Shown in pieces: positions 49,870 through 60,170 of a DNA stretch of 64,000 bases (position 1 is its first letter; every line of letters begins with the position of its first letter). Source of the stretch: Deltaproteobacteria bacterium. GTDB taxonomy: Bacteria > Desulfobacterota_D > UBA1144 > Nemesobacterales > UBA2774. The notes under the pieces are model-generated. The model did not search any database. It saw only the letters and a program-made list of their open reading frames with translations, and was not told where the DNA came from. A program made the translations under genes and the position numbers. Where the stretch lies: positions 88,904 through 152,903 of the forward strand of contig JAJCZS010000009.1 in the NCBI GenBank assembly GCA_029262275.1. The letters are read 5' to 3'.

Positions 49870-51825
49870 ATGGCTAAAACCGAAAAAGCTATAGAAGCTT
49901 TGTTAAAAGAAGGACGCACGTTTTCTCCGAGCAAAGAATTTAGAGAGAATGCACACGTAAATGACGATTCTATATACCGTAAGGCAAAGCGTAATAGTGA
50001 GAAGTTCTGGGAAGACTTAGCAGGCGAGCTCGATTGGTTTAAAAAGTGGAGAAAGGTCCTTACATGGAAGGCCCCCGATGCAAAGTGGTTCATAGGGGGG
50101 AAATTAAATGTCTCGTACAACTGTCTTGATAGACACATAGAGACTGCTAGAAAAAATAAGGCAGCAATAATATGGGAAGGTGAGTTTGGAGAAACAATAA
50201 CACTGACCTATTGGGAGCTCTACCGGGAAGTAAACAAATTCTCAAACGTTCTAAAAAGCCTTGGAGTTAAAAAAGGAGACAGAGTTACAATTTATCTCCC
50301 AATGATTCCCGAGCTTGCGATTGCAATGCTTGCCTGTGCCAGAATAGGCGCTCCTCACAGTATAGTTTTCGGTGGTTTCAGCTCAGAGAGCCTTCGTGAC
50401 AGAATAAAGGATTGCAAGGCTAAGGTTCTAATCACCTCTGACGGCGGATACCGCAGAGGAAAGGTGATTCCTCTTAAGAAAAATGCGGATGAGGCGCTTA
50501 AGAAAACTCCTTCTATAAAAAAGGTGGTTGTTGTAAATAGAGTTGGAGATAAAGAGAAAGTAAGAATGAAAAGGGGTAGAGATGTTTGGTGGCATAAATT
50601 AATGGAGGACTCTGATCCTTATTGTGCACCTGAAAAAATGGACTCAGAGGATCTGCTCTTTATTCTCTACACAAGCGGCACCACTGGCAAGCCAAAAGGT
50701 ATAGTCCATACAACTGGCGGCTATCTGGTGGGAGCTTATGCAACTACTAAATACGTTTTTGATCTTAAAGAAGATGACACATACTGGTGTACTGCGGATA
50801 TAGGATGGGTAACGGGGCACAGCTATATAATCTACGGGCCTCTTGCAAACGGCGCTACCTCAATAATGTACGAAGGCGCGCCAGACTATCCTGATATAGG
50901 CCGGTTTTGGGCCATAGTTCAAAAATATGCTGTAACTATTTTCTATACTGCCCCTACTGCAATTAGAGCATTTATGAAATGGGGAGAAGAGCATCCTAGA
51001 AAACATGATCTGACCTCGCTTCGTCTGCTAGGTTCAGTTGGAGAACCCATAAACCCTGAGGCATGGATGTGGTATCACGAACATATTGGCGGGAAGAAGT
51101 GTCCAATAGTAGATACCTGGTGGCAGACTGAAACAGGGTCAATTCTAATAACAGGTCTTCCTGGGCATACCAAGTTAAAACCTGGGTCTGCGACAATTCC
51201 ATTCCCAGGAATAGTTGCGGATGTGGTTGATGAAAATGGAAAGACTATAAAAGAGGGAGCTGGTTATCTTGTGATTAAAAAGCCGTGGCCTTCGATGCTA
51301 AGAGGAATTTATGGTGATAAGAAACGCTATGTGGATACGTACTGGAGTAAGTATCCAGGTATTTACTTCACAGGAGATGGGGCGAAAAGAGACAAGGACG
51401 GATATATCTGGGTGCTAGGCCGGGTTGATGATGTTATGAATGTGGCTGGCCACAGAATCAGCACAATGGAGGTCGAAAGTGCATTAGTTGATCACAAGGC
51501 GGTTGCGGAATCTGCAGTTGTAGGAAAGAGCCATGATTTAAAAGGTCAGGCAATTGTAGCATTTACGACGCTTAAAAAGACCATTAAAGCGACCCCAAAA
51601 CTCTTAGATGATTTAAAACAACACGTTGCTAAAAAAATTGGAGCAATTGCTAGGCCCGATGATATTATTTTTACTGCAGAACTGCCCAAAACCAGGAGTG
51701 GTAAGATAATGAGAAGGCTTCTTAGAAATATAGCTGAGGGAAGTGTTCTGGGAGATACTACTACTCTTGCTGACCCTTCGGTTGTAAATCAGCTTAAGGA
51801 TCAATACGAAGATAAAGAAGGTTAA
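49870..51825 (+). CDS. acs: Acetyl-coenzyme A synthetase
   Basis: [43 protein letters not shown]. Confidence 0.96.
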   Translation: MAKTEKAIEALLKEGRTFSPSKEFRENAHVNDDSIYRKAKRNSEKFWEDLAGELDWFKKWRKVLTWKAPDAKWFIGGKLNVSYNCLDRHIETARKNKAAIIWEGEFGETITLTYWELYREVNKFSNVLKSLGVKKGDRVTIYLPMIPELAIAMLACARIGAPHSIVFGGFSSESLRDRIKDCKAKVLITSDGGYRRGKVIPLKKNADEALKKTPSIKKVVVVNRVGDKEKVRMKRGRDVWWHKLMEDSDPYCAPEKMDSEDLLFILYTSGTTGKPKGIVHTTGGYLVGAYATTKYVFDLKEDDTYWCTADIGWVTGHSYIIYGPLANGATSIMYEGAPDYPDIGRFWAIVQKYAVTIFYTAPTAIRAFMKWGEEHPRKHDLTSLRLLGSVGEPINPEAWMWYHEHIGGKKCPIVDTWWQTETGSILITGLPGHTKLKPGSATIPFPGIVADVVDENGKTIKEGAGYLVIKKPWPSMLRGIYGDKKRYVDTYWSKYPGIYFTGDGAKRDKDGYIWVLGRVDDVMNVAGHRISTMEVESALVDHKAVAESAVVGKSHDLKGQAIVAFTTLKKTIKATPKLLDDLKQHVAKKIGAIARPDDIIFTAELPKTRSGKIMRRLLRNIAEGSVLGDTTTLADPSVVNQLKDQYEDKEG

Positions 51826-51830
51826 TATAA

Positions 51831-52268
51831 TCAGTAGGGAATTTCTGCAGGTAAATGCTCTAGATTGTCACTTTGAGTTTTATTGTATCGAGCAAATTTC
51901 TTCATATCCTCTCTGATAGAGGTGAGAACAAAGCCTATTACAGTTGCATCATCTAAAAGCCCGAAAGCCGGAATCATATCTGGTACTGCGTCCAAAGGAT
52001 TAACAAAATAAATAAGAGCTCCTGTGGTTAATACCAAGGTCATCCACGGCAGTTCTTTATATTCTCCTTTGGCCCAGGCTTTAAGCATTGAAAGCAATGC
52101 ATTAATATCGCCTTTAACAGATAACATCTTTTTCTTGCCGGAATTAATTTCTTTTGAGGCTGTAGAGACCAACTCATTAACATTTCTTGAGTCTTTAAGA
52201 ATTCCACTAGCGCGGAGTAGCGCGGTTTGGGAAAATATCTTAAGTACAGTTTTGGTTGACGTGAACAT
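51831..52268 (-). CDS. YkvA/DUF1232 family protein
   Basis: ALIYFVNPLDAVPDMIPAFGLLDDATVIGFVL. Confidence 0.9.
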   Translation of the reverse strand: MFTSTKTVLKIFSQTALLRASGILKDSRNVNELVSTASKEINSGKKKMLSVKGDINALLSMLKAWAKGEYKELPWMTLVLTTGALIYFVNPLDAVPDMIPAFGLLDDATVIGFVLTSIREDMKKFARYNKTQSDNLEHLPAEIPY

Positions 52269-52307
52269 ATTTCATCCAAGAGACATCTTGCATGCAATTC
52301 ACAAAAA

Positions 52308-52562
52308 CTATGTTACATCTTTTAAGGTCAAACCGTAATCTTTAAGTACCGCAAGGAGCCCCTTTTTGTTAATAGTTCTATAGGTTCTCATTGATATTCT
52401 TAATTTGATAGTACGATCCAGTTCCGGTACATAAATATTCTTCCAATGAAGATTAGGGTTCTGGCGGCGCTTCACTTTATTGTTAGCGTGTGATACATGG
52501 TTGCCGACCAGAGGTTTCTTTCCTGTTATCATATCTTTCTGTGCCATTGTTATCTCCTTCAT
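52308..52562 (-). CDS. rpmB: 50S ribosomal protein L28
   Basis: ITGKKPLVGNHVSHANNKVKRRQNPNLHWKNIYVPEL. Confidence 0.93.
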   Translation of the reverse strand: MKEITMAQKDMITGKKPLVGNHVSHANNKVKRRQNPNLHWKNIYVPELDRTIKLRISMRTYRTINKKGLLAVLKDYGLTLKDVT

Positions 52563-52747
52563 AACCCGTAAAACAGGTTATTAAGTATTCCACAAGAAAA
52601 ACATTTGTAAATATGAATCTAAAATAAAGATCTGAGCCTCTAAATATTACGTATAAGTATATTGTGGTAGCAAAAACATATATTGAACATTTATTTGGAG
52701 AATTTTTTGAAAAGTAAACGAAAAAAATAATTGTTGTATATAGAGTC

Positions 52748-52762
52748 AGGTGTGTTACACCT
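52748..52762. promoter_or_regulatory. Perfect inverted repeat AGGTGT-GTT-ACACCT upstream of Met-rich protein
   Basis: 15-bp palindromic element 36 nt before the ATG at 52799. Confidence 0.45.
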
Positions 52763-52798
52763 TAAAGTCGAGTAAATACACATTACGGAGGTATAACT

Positions 52799-53560
52799 AT
52801 GAAGAAAGGATCAACTCTTTTCTTAATGGCGGTTTTAGCATTAATCATTTTTTCAGTTCCATCTTTTGCCGATTCTGTGGATGAAGCTACAGATGCTATG
52901 CAAGAGGGTAAGGGCATGATGGATAAGGGGCAAGATGCCAAGGGCATGATGGATAAGGGGCAAGGCGCTATGGATAGCGGTCAGGACATGATGGACAAAG
53001 GCCAGGGCATGATGGATCAAGGTAAAGAAATGATGGATTTGAAAGATGCTGAGGTTATGGAAGCCACAATTACCTGTGTTCAGGTTGACCAGGGCGGACA
53101 ACTCCAGAGTCTTACCGAGTTTCAAGAGTGTACCGGAACAATAGTGGCGGTTATGCCAGATAAATCTGCTGCATTAGTAACTAGTAATGCGGAAGCAAAA
53201 AGCATGACAGGCGGTAAGATGACTGTTGCAGGTGAGCTATCAGGTCATACCAGAGGCTACATACTAGCATCTGCATCTGCTTTGGGTGTTAAAGGCGCTA
53301 CACAGGATGTAGAAGGGACCTTGGTTTGTCTTCTTCCTAATTACGAAGACGGAACGGTTCAGCCAGTAGTTGCTACATCTTCTTGTGGAGAGAAAGATCA
53401 GCATCTTCACGTTGTTCATACCAATGACGGACAGGTATATGCCCTTCATGGTACTGAAGAAGCTATAAAGAATTTAGAAAATACCACTGATAGAGACAAT
53501 GTTAAGCTTCAGGGGCAGGTTCAAGGCGAGCAGGGAGCTTGGGTTCTATACGTACGTTAA
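52799..53560 (+). CDS. Secreted Met-rich repeat protein
   Basis: Signal peptide ending FADS; repeats GKGMMDKGQDAKGMMDKGQGAMDSGQDMMDKGQGMMDQGKEMMD. Confidence 0.8.
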   Translation: MKKGSTLFLMAVLALIIFSVPSFADSVDEATDAMQEGKGMMDKGQDAKGMMDKGQGAMDSGQDMMDKGQGMMDQGKEMMDLKDAEVMEATITCVQVDQGGQLQSLTEFQECTGTIVAVMPDKSAALVTSNAEAKSMTGGKMTVAGELSGHTRGYILASASALGVKGATQDVEGTLVCLLPNYEDGTVQPVVATSSCGEKDQHLHVVHTNDGQVYALHGTEEAIKNLENTTDRDNVKLQGQVQGEQGAWVLYVR

Positions 53561-53583
53561 CTAAGATTTTAAAATTAATTTAG

Positions 53584-53614
53584 AAAAGGGGGAGATTGTT
53601 ATCTCCCCTTTTTA
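53584..53614 (+). terminator. Rho-independent terminator, possibly bidirectional
   Basis: AAAAGGGGGAGAT-TGTT-ATCTCCCCTTTTTATTTT between convergent genes. Confidence 0.85.
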
Positions 53615-53634
53615 TTTTATTAATCTAATTTATT

Positions 53635-54477
53635 TCAATTTGTTACAACTGTTATTGACCTTTGTGTGCTATTAAAAGCGCCATCTACCAAATTCCCGTC
53701 ACTATCTAAAAGCTCAAGAGTTATTATGTATTCACCACTTGTGAGCCCTGTAACAAATGCCGGGCCCCATTCTGTCATGGTAATTGTGTATTCCTCTGAG
53801 TCCGCTTCATTTTTACGAATCGTATACTTAGCTTTATATTCATCACCTAGTTCAGCATTGATCAGGTAGAAGTCGAGCATAATCTTCTTAGCACCTTGTC
53901 CCTCGTATTTACCCTTAGGTCTGCTGTATATAATAGTAGGTTTGGACTCGTCGAGCATAAATTGCCCTTCTTCTTTACCAACATAAAAATTAACTATATC
54001 TACAGACCCGGCAGATTTTACACTCTCGTGATAAGAGCGGCTTGGGAATACAACTAGTGTGTGAGGGCCTTCATCCAGAGTGCCGATATTAAAAGGCACA
54101 CCTGCCTCATAGTTCGCAAAATAAGGGTCATTATCCAATATTATGTGTGCATGCTGTCCTTTTGCTGAGTTGGCAATTTCCTTAGCCCTTGGAGTATCCG
54201 TTTGTATTCCAAGCTCGTAGTTCCAAACATCTACAATAACGGCTACATCGCTTTCTTCTAAAACATCACCATTGTTAATTTTATTAAATCTAGCTTTGGC
54301 ATCTGGAAAAGCTGGAGATCTCTCTCCAACTGTAATCTCTACTTTAGATTCTTCAGTTTGGATTTCTTCCACCACAGCTTTATCTTCAGTAACTTCCTGA
54401 TTTTGTTTGCATCCTACTGCTACTAATGCAATAACAGTAAAAATACTGAATAAGGACAATATTGTATTTCTTTTCAT
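53635..54477 (-). CDS. Hypothetical lipoprotein
   Basis: Lipobox LVAVGC; AHIILDNDPYFANYEAGVPFNIGTLDEGPHTLVVFPSRSYHES. Confidence 0.7.
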   Translation of the reverse strand: MKRNTILSLFSIFTVIALVAVGCKQNQEVTEDKAVVEEIQTEESKVEITVGERSPAFPDAKARFNKINNGDVLEESDVAVIVDVWNYELGIQTDTPRAKEIANSAKGQHAHIILDNDPYFANYEAGVPFNIGTLDEGPHTLVVFPSRSYHESVKSAGSVDIVNFYVGKEEGQFMLDESKPTIIYSRPKGKYEGQGAKKIMLDFYLINAELGDEYKAKYTIRKNEADSEEYTITMTEWGPAFVTGLTSGEYIITLELLDSDGNLVDGAFNSTQRSITVVTN

Positions 54478-54580
54478 TTTATATACTCCTTTTCGATTTG
54501 TATTATGTTATGTATTCTAAATTACCACATTCCATAATCCAATTAAAATTTCTTTATCGAAAATTACAGGGGAGATATGA

Positions 54581-54838
54581 ATGATAAGTGAGGATCTATT
54601 AAAAGTTATAGTTTGTCCCGAGACCAAGCAGGATTTGGTAGTTGCTGAAGATGAGATTGTTCAGAAAATAAATGATCTGATTGAAAATGGTGAATTGCTA
54701 AATAGGTCAAAGCAGAAAGTGACTGACAAGATCGACGGCGGGCTTATTCAAAAAGAAGATAGAACATATCTCTACCCAATAAGGGACGAAATACCTATTC
54801 TACTTATTGATGAGTCAATATCTCTGGATAATGTCTAA
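54581..54838 (+). CDS. Trm112-like protein
   Basis: LLKVIVCPETKQDLV...YLYPIRDEIPILLIDE. Confidence 0.88.
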   Translation: MISEDLLKVIVCPETKQDLVVAEDEIVQKINDLIENGELLNRSKQKVTDKIDGGLIQKEDRTYLYPIRDEIPILLIDESISLDNV

Positions 54839-54851
54839 TAGGTTCTGTGGC

Positions 54852-55700
54852 TTATCCCTTTCTGATTCCTTGCCATACCAAAGCCAGTACGAAAAATATT
54901 GAGGCACATACAGCAATAGAAGCACCTGTTGGTATTGATAATACAAAAGAGAAAAAGTAGCCGAGTACAGCTGATAGTACTCCAATTATTGCTGAGAAGA
55001 CAAAGACAAGTTTTAACTTCTCAGTTAAGTAGAGTGAAGAAAGCGGTGGCAGAGCAAGTAGTGCAAAAACAGGGAGCGCTCCTAAAGCCCTTGTCGCAAC
55101 TGCGACTACTAATGCAACTGTAATTAATAACAAGGTGTTTAGCCTTTTGACTGGATATTTAAATAATTGGGCTGATTCAGCGTCGAATGAGATAAAGATA
55201 AAATCCTTGAAATATACTAGATGAATAATGAGAACCAGGACAGCAATTCCAGGTATCAAATAAACGTCCATAGGATCTACAACTACAGCGCTTCCAAAAA
55301 GTATAGTTGCAATGTCATGGGACCCTCTAGTTATTTTGTCACCTAAAATGATTACCCCACCTGAGGCGATTAAAAATCCAAATGCAATCACACCTTCTCG
55401 GCTGATTCGGGAAAAGTCCTTTTTTAGTGCATAAAAAGCAGCTGCAATACTTGTTAATATCAAAGAAAGAGCAAATGGTCCTATTAGAGTTGAGAATAGA
55501 GCAAGACCTATGGATTCTAAATAGAATGAAAGAGCGACTCCAAAGCTTGAAATTTGAGTAAGAGTAGCACTTACAAAGATTATTCTCCTAAGTACTACAA
55601 AAACTCCTAGGAAACCACATATAGCACCTGTCACAGCGCCAACGATCATTGGGTCGCGCCAGAGGAAGTAGCTATTTATAAATTCATTTAATGTTTCCAT
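54852..55700 (-). CDS. znuB: Zinc/manganese ABC transporter permease
   Basis: ABC-3 family: GAVTGAICGFLGVFVVLRRIIFVSATLTQISSFGVALSF. Confidence 0.88.
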   Translation of the reverse strand: METLNEFINSYFLWRDPMIVGAVTGAICGFLGVFVVLRRIIFVSATLTQISSFGVALSFYLESIGLALFSTLIGPFALSLILTSIAAAFYALKKDFSRISREGVIAFGFLIASGGVIILGDKITRGSHDIATILFGSAVVVDPMDVYLIPGIAVLVLIIHLVYFKDFIFISFDAESAQLFKYPVKRLNTLLLITVALVVAVATRALGALPVFALLALPPLSSLYLTEKLKLVFVFSAIIGVLSAVLGYFFSFVLSIPTGASIAVCASIFFVLALVWQGIRKG

Positions 55701-55722
55701 TTAGTTTCCGTTTAATTTCCGT

Positions 55723-56439
55723 TTAATTCGGATGCAAATTTAGCCCAAAGAACGTATCTAGACTACCGTGTTTTAATATCTCAGCCTTCATACCTGCTTG
55801 AAAGATATTGCTATCCTTATCTATCAGAATTAAGTGATCTGAGTATTCCGAAACCGTATTGAGAAAATGACTTACCATAAGAACTGCAACTTTGCTTTCG
55901 GCTTGTATCTTTTTTACTAGCTCCATAATTTCTGCCTCACCCTTTATATCCACTGAAGCAGTTGGTTCGTCTAGCACCAATACATCCGGCTCTCCGGCAA
56001 TGGCTCTTGCAAGCAGGGTACGCTGTTTTTCTCCTCCCGATAGTGATCTAAAGGTGCGGTCTTTCAGATGCGATATGCCCACACTATCTAAGGATTTAGT
56101 TACTATTTCTCTATCGAGCAGAGTAAGCCTTTTGCCAGGCTTTACTCTGCTGTATCTTCCCATCGACACAATCTCACATACTGATATAGGAAAAATAGGA
56201 TCAAACTTTTCATTCTGAGGAACATATCCGAATACCAAGCTATGCTCCAAACTAATCTCCCCTGAAATTGGAGGCAATAAACTAAGGATAGTTTTTAAAA
56301 GTGTAGTTTTACCGCTTCCATTTGGTCCCAGTATTCCCCAGAACTGATTACTTTCAATTGCAAGATTAATAGAATCCATCAACCCTGCTTTTTCATAACC
56401 AATTTCCACATTCTCAAGTCTGATTAGATCAGTCATCAA
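55723..56439 (-). CDS. znuC: Zinc/manganese ABC transporter ATP-binding protein
   Basis: GPNGSGKTTLLKTIL; LSGGEKQRTLLARAI; VLVLDEPTASVD. Confidence 0.9.
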   Translation of the reverse strand: MMTDLIRLENVEIGYEKAGLMDSINLAIESNQFWGILGPNGSGKTTLLKTILSLLPPISGEISLEHSLVFGYVPQNEKFDPIFPISVCEIVSMGRYSRVKPGKRLTLLDREIVTKSLDSVGISHLKDRTFRSLSGGEKQRTLLARAIAGEPDVLVLDEPTASVDIKGEAEIMELVKKIQAESKVAVLMVSHFLNTVSEYSDHLILIDKDSNIFQAGMKAEILKHGSLDTFFGLNLHPN

Positions 56440-56440
56440 A

Positions 56441-57391
56441 TCAATTTCCTTTATTTTTTAAAGCTGATGTGATTTCCCCTACAAGAGCATCAAAAAGCTG
56501 GCTATAGGTATTAATCCCCTCTTGTCCATTTACCATTGTCGGTAGGATAAGTGAAGTTGCACCGGTTTTTTGAGCAATGATTTCCGGAGTTTTCCTTGGA
56601 TAATAATTTGCTGATATTATCAGTTGTACATCCAAAGACTGCATTCTTTTTATTAGACTGGCAATATGTGAAGGAGTTGGAGGTATTCCGGGTTTTGGCT
56701 CTATTGTTCCAACTTCTTTAAATCCAGCCCACGTAGTGAAGTAAATCCACAACTTGTGATAAGTAACGACCTCGGTTCCTTCAAATTGTGCAAGCTCTGC
56801 TTCCCATTCACTTATTTTTAGCTTAAGAGTACTTATAAAATTATCAAAGTTCTCTTCGTAAAATTTTGCATTATCTGGATCTATTTGTATAAGCCTAGCA
56901 GCTATCCCTCGTGCAACCGGTATACCGTTTCTAGGATCAAGCATAAAGTGAGGATTACCCCCTGGGTGAATATCACCCATAGATCTATCAACTGGAGCAG
57001 AATGAACTTCAAGTTTGTTTTTGATTGACAATGAAACATCAAAATGGCCTGTTGCATTACCTGCTAAAATGTCAGAGTTGCGAGCACCGGTTATTAATAA
57101 TGGAAGCCAACCCGATTCAAGCTCTAAACCATTATAAATTATCAAATCTGCCTGATTGAGCTTAGTTACAAATATTGGTTTAGCATCGACAAAATGCGGG
57201 TCTTGGTAGCCTTTCGCAAGGCTTACTACCTCAACTTTATCCCCTCCTATATCTTTAGCTATGGCTGAAAAATCAGGAGTTGAGGTAACAATTTGCACCT
57301 GTGCCAAAGCATTGTGACCAAGTATGCACATTGTAATAAACAAAATTGTTATCGTGATTGTAAAAGTTTGAATTGATTTTAATTTTTTCAT
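56441..57391 (-). CDS. znuA: Zinc/manganese ABC transporter substrate-binding protein
   Basis: STPDFSAIAKDIGGDKVEVVSLAKGYQDPHFVDAKP; GGNPHFMLDPRN; EVVTYHKLWIYF; start set at MKKLKSIQ with GGAG upstream. Confidence 0.9.
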   Translation of the reverse strand: MKKLKSIQTFTITITILFITMCILGHNALAQVQIVTSTPDFSAIAKDIGGDKVEVVSLAKGYQDPHFVDAKPIFVTKLNQADLIIYNGLELESGWLPLLITGARNSDILAGNATGHFDVSLSIKNKLEVHSAPVDRSMGDIHPGGNPHFMLDPRNGIPVARGIAARLIQIDPDNAKFYEENFDNFISTLKLKISEWEAELAQFEGTEVVTYHKLWIYFTTWAGFKEVGTIEPKPGIPPTPSHIASLIKRMQSLDVQLIISANYYPRKTPEIIAQKTGATSLILPTMVNGQEGINTYSQLFDALVGEITSALKNKGN

Positions 57392-57416
57392 ATTTATGTC
57401 TCCTATGTTCAATTTT

Positions 57417-58832
57417 TTAGAAAGGATGTGCTCCATGTGCTCCAATTGCATATTGGAATTGTAAAAAGATAGCATGTTGGTTTTCCGCGAAGTCCTGGTT
57501 TAGATAATCGTACTGCACTCTTATCCTTGAGAATTCAGTTGGGTTAAATGTTAACATAGGTGAGATCCTATAGGTCCTCCCTAAAAGTCCCAACATACCC
57601 TCTTCTTCACCTTCTTCATTCCTAATTGCGGTAAAGATACTAGCCTCTTCTTCTCCTCCCTCAGCTTCTTCCTGTACTGGAGTGTTCGTATCGATTATGC
57701 CAAATCTAAAACCACTGTTCCATCTCTTAGCAAAACGGTAGACCAGCTGTGAGTACCAGCCCCAGTTCTCAAGAGTTTCTTCAGGAGTTTGGGCATCTAA
57801 GTACATGAACTCTGACTGAAACATAAGTTCTTGGTAAGGGTTGTCTCTTAGGGGGCGATATTTGGCGAATAAATCTATACCATAGAGATTTGATCTTTCT
57901 CCAGAGGCAGTTCCATTTGAGCCAGTTGCAAAAGATCCACCCAGACTTACACCTAGTGATTCAGAGAGTTCAAAGAAGTTAGCTATATGAAAGATGTAGA
58001 GTAGTCGACCTATGTCATTTGCATCGTTGTCTCTATCAAAAGTTGGAGTTTCAACATCCGGACTTCCTCCTGATGCGCTTAGCTCTAAATACCAAGGCAC
58101 TGGAACCAGAAAGTTTGCCTCTATGCTTGTAGGGTTAAGATGCTCCCCAAGGAACTGCGCAGCAGGAAGTGGGAGTGTGACAAAGTTTTGAGCATCTCTA
58201 TGCATTTGATTGATTCTACCAAACTTAGCTCTTGCTCGGCCAATTCTGAATTGTGAGTTGAGAGGAAGAGTCAGTAGGGTTGTTGCATAAGCTTCTTCTA
58301 ACTCCACACCTTCAGTGCTAAAGGAAAGGAATAGATCAAATCTGAAATATGAGTCGACAGCCGCTTGAAACCCTACTTCGATCTCTTGTAAATTTACACC
58401 AGTGTTCTCCGGATCGTTTTCCGCAAACACTATAGGATTATTTTCTGAATAGTAAGCAGCGGAGAAAATTCCTACTACGCTTACCTGCGGGTTGAAGTAG
58501 TTAAGAGTTTTGGTAAGAAAGTTTTGATTCCCTTGAGCTGGCTGCTCAATAACGGTTAGATCCGTTTCTTGGCTTTCAACAACTTCTTGTTCTTCAACAA
58601 CTATAGTTTCTTCCTTAGCTGGCTTCTCTTTTTCTTTTGCCTGCTGTTCTAGAACCTTATTGCGATCCTCAAGATCTTCAATCCTGTTCTGCATCTGTTT
58701 CATCATCTGCTTTAGTTCTTGTAATTCTTTTTTTACGTCATTGCTCTCATCGGCACGCGCCAGTGAAACAAATGGAGCAGAAAATAAAAGTGTGAATATT
58801 ATTAATATCAGAAAATTTCTACTTGAATTCAT
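57417..58832 (-). CDS. Outer-membrane porin-like protein with N-terminal coiled coil
   Basis: Signal peptide, coiled coil (KKELQELKQMMKQMQNRIEDLEDRNKVLEQQ), beta-barrel-like C-terminal part; upstream of znuA. Confidence 0.75.
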   Translation of the reverse strand: MNSSRNFLILIIFTLLFSAPFVSLARADESNDVKKELQELKQMMKQMQNRIEDLEDRNKVLEQQAKEKEKPAKEETIVVEEQEVVESQETDLTVIEQPAQGNQNFLTKTLNYFNPQVSVVGIFSAAYYSENNPIVFAENDPENTGVNLQEIEVGFQAAVDSYFRFDLFLSFSTEGVELEEAYATTLLTLPLNSQFRIGRARAKFGRINQMHRDAQNFVTLPLPAAQFLGEHLNPTSIEANFLVPVPWYLELSASGGSPDVETPTFDRDNDANDIGRLLYIFHIANFFELSESLGVSLGGSFATGSNGTASGERSNLYGIDLFAKYRPLRDNPYQELMFQSEFMYLDAQTPEETLENWGWYSQLVYRFAKRWNSGFRFGIIDTNTPVQEEAEGGEEEASIFTAIRNEEGEEEGMLGLLGRTYRISPMLTFNPTEFSRIRVQYDYLNQDFAENQHAIFLQFQYAIGAHGAHPF

Positions 58833-58977
58833 ACTACACCTCCAATTTATTAAATAAGATTAGGATTAGTTTCTATTGGGAATAAAAGAAAATGCGCAAT
58901 AAACTCATATCTATAGAGTTTGTATGCGGACTAATACATTTATGAATATATAGGGTTTCCCAATAGCAATGCTTGGG

Positions 58978-59307
58978 TTATACGCTTGGAGGTGCGCGAG
59001 AAGGCTTATCTAAGTTTAGAAAAGAATGTGGAACTATGAAATCTATACTTATATAGATTATTGATTGACTTAAGTTGTTGTTATTAAATGAATATTCAAT
59101 TTTTGGGGCTTGTAAGTTGCCTTGTAGCAAGCACGCAGAACAGTCCTCAATAGAGTGGCTTGCTGACGGGTGAGAATCCAGACCATGTGTGTCATGTTCT
59201 CCAAAAGCGTGATTATGGAAACTTAGAGAGAATACAAAAAGTACAGCAAGTGCTGGTATAAAGAATCTAGATAGTTTATTTCTCTGTATGTTTCTTATTA
59301 ATCTCAT
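58978..59307 (-). CDS. Small His-rich membrane/secreted protein
   Basis: One TM then HNHAFGEHDTHGLDSHPSASHSIEDCSACLLQ; overlaps end of cbiO. Confidence 0.65.
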   Translation of the reverse strand: MRLIRNIQRNKLSRFFIPALAVLFVFSLSFHNHAFGEHDTHGLDSHPSASHSIEDCSACLLQGNLQAPKIEYSFNNNNLSQSIIYISIDFIVPHSFLNLDKPSRAPPSV

Positions 59308-60167
59308 GCTGCACCTGAATTGTTTTTCAATGATACAATCTCATCAGCTATTGCGCAAGCTGCTTCGTCTACAGTTAGTGAGACATCAAGGTCAATACCC
59401 CTCTTCTTGAGCTCTGCAAAAAGTGATCCTAGTATTGGTGGTTCAACATGGCACTGTGAGAGTTTCTCTATTTCTGAGAAAATTTCCTTAGGAGTCCCCT
59501 TACCTACTATTCTTCCACCTTCTGCAACTAAATAAACTGTATCCGCAATTAGAGGCACTGTGTTCATATTATGTGTTGATAAAATTATAGCTGTGTTGTT
59601 TTCCTTATTTACATCGTTTAGTAGATTAATTAGCTCCTTTCTGCATGTAGGATCGATATGCTCAAAAGGCTCATCCAGAATTAATAGCTCGGGATTTGTA
59701 ACCAGAGCGCCCGCTATTCCAACTTTTGCTTTCTCTCCACCACTCATATAGTGTGGAACTTTGTCTTTTAGGTGTTCTATCTCTAACTTGGTAATTACAT
59801 CATCCACCAACTTGTCTATTTCTTCCTTCTTATATCCATAGTTTCTGGGCGAAAAGGCCACATCATCCCATACTCTAGGAGCTATAATCTGAAGATCGAC
59901 ATTTTGGAGGAGCACACCTATCCGTTCTCTTACTTTTTCATACTCCTTAGAAGGATCAACGCCTAAAACTTGTATATCCCCTTCAGAAGATGTTAATAAT
60001 CCCAAGAGCAAGGAGAGTAAAGTAGATTTTCCACTACCGTTTGGGCCTAGAATTACCACCCTCTCACCTTTGTTAACTATAAACTCCTGCCCGTCAAAAA
60101 ATAATGACGTGCCATCGGGATAGTTAAATTTCACATTGTTAACTTTTACAAGTTCTTTCAAACTCAC
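59304..60167 (-). CDS. cbiO: ECF-type metal transporter ATPase (CbiO/NikO family)
   Basis: GPNGSGKSTLLSLLLGLL; MSGGEKAKVGIAGAL; LLILDEPFEHIDP. Confidence 0.88.
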   Translation of the reverse strand: MSLKELVKVNNVKFNYPDGTSLFFDGQEFIVNKGERVVILGPNGSGKSTLLSLLLGLLTSSEGDIQVLGVDPSKEYEKVRERIGVLLQNVDLQIIAPRVWDDVAFSPRNYGYKKEEIDKLVDDVITKLEIEHLKDKVPHYMSGGEKAKVGIAGALVTNPELLILDEPFEHIDPTCRKELINLLNDVNKENNTAIILSTHNMNTVPLIADTVYLVAEGGRIVGKGTPKEIFSEIEKLSQCHVEPPILGSLFAELKKRGIDLDVSLTVDEAACAIADEIVSLKNNSGAA

Positions 60168-60170
60168 ACC

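Noticed and set aside
52904-53030. Tandem repeats resembling a CRISPR or VNTR array
   Set aside because: Repeats are in frame, coding and lack unique spacers; treated as protein repeats.
52853-53125. Minus-strand ORF with HHALxxIHH repeats
   Set aside because: Antisense of the Met-rich repeat region (CAT/ATG complement); no independent support.
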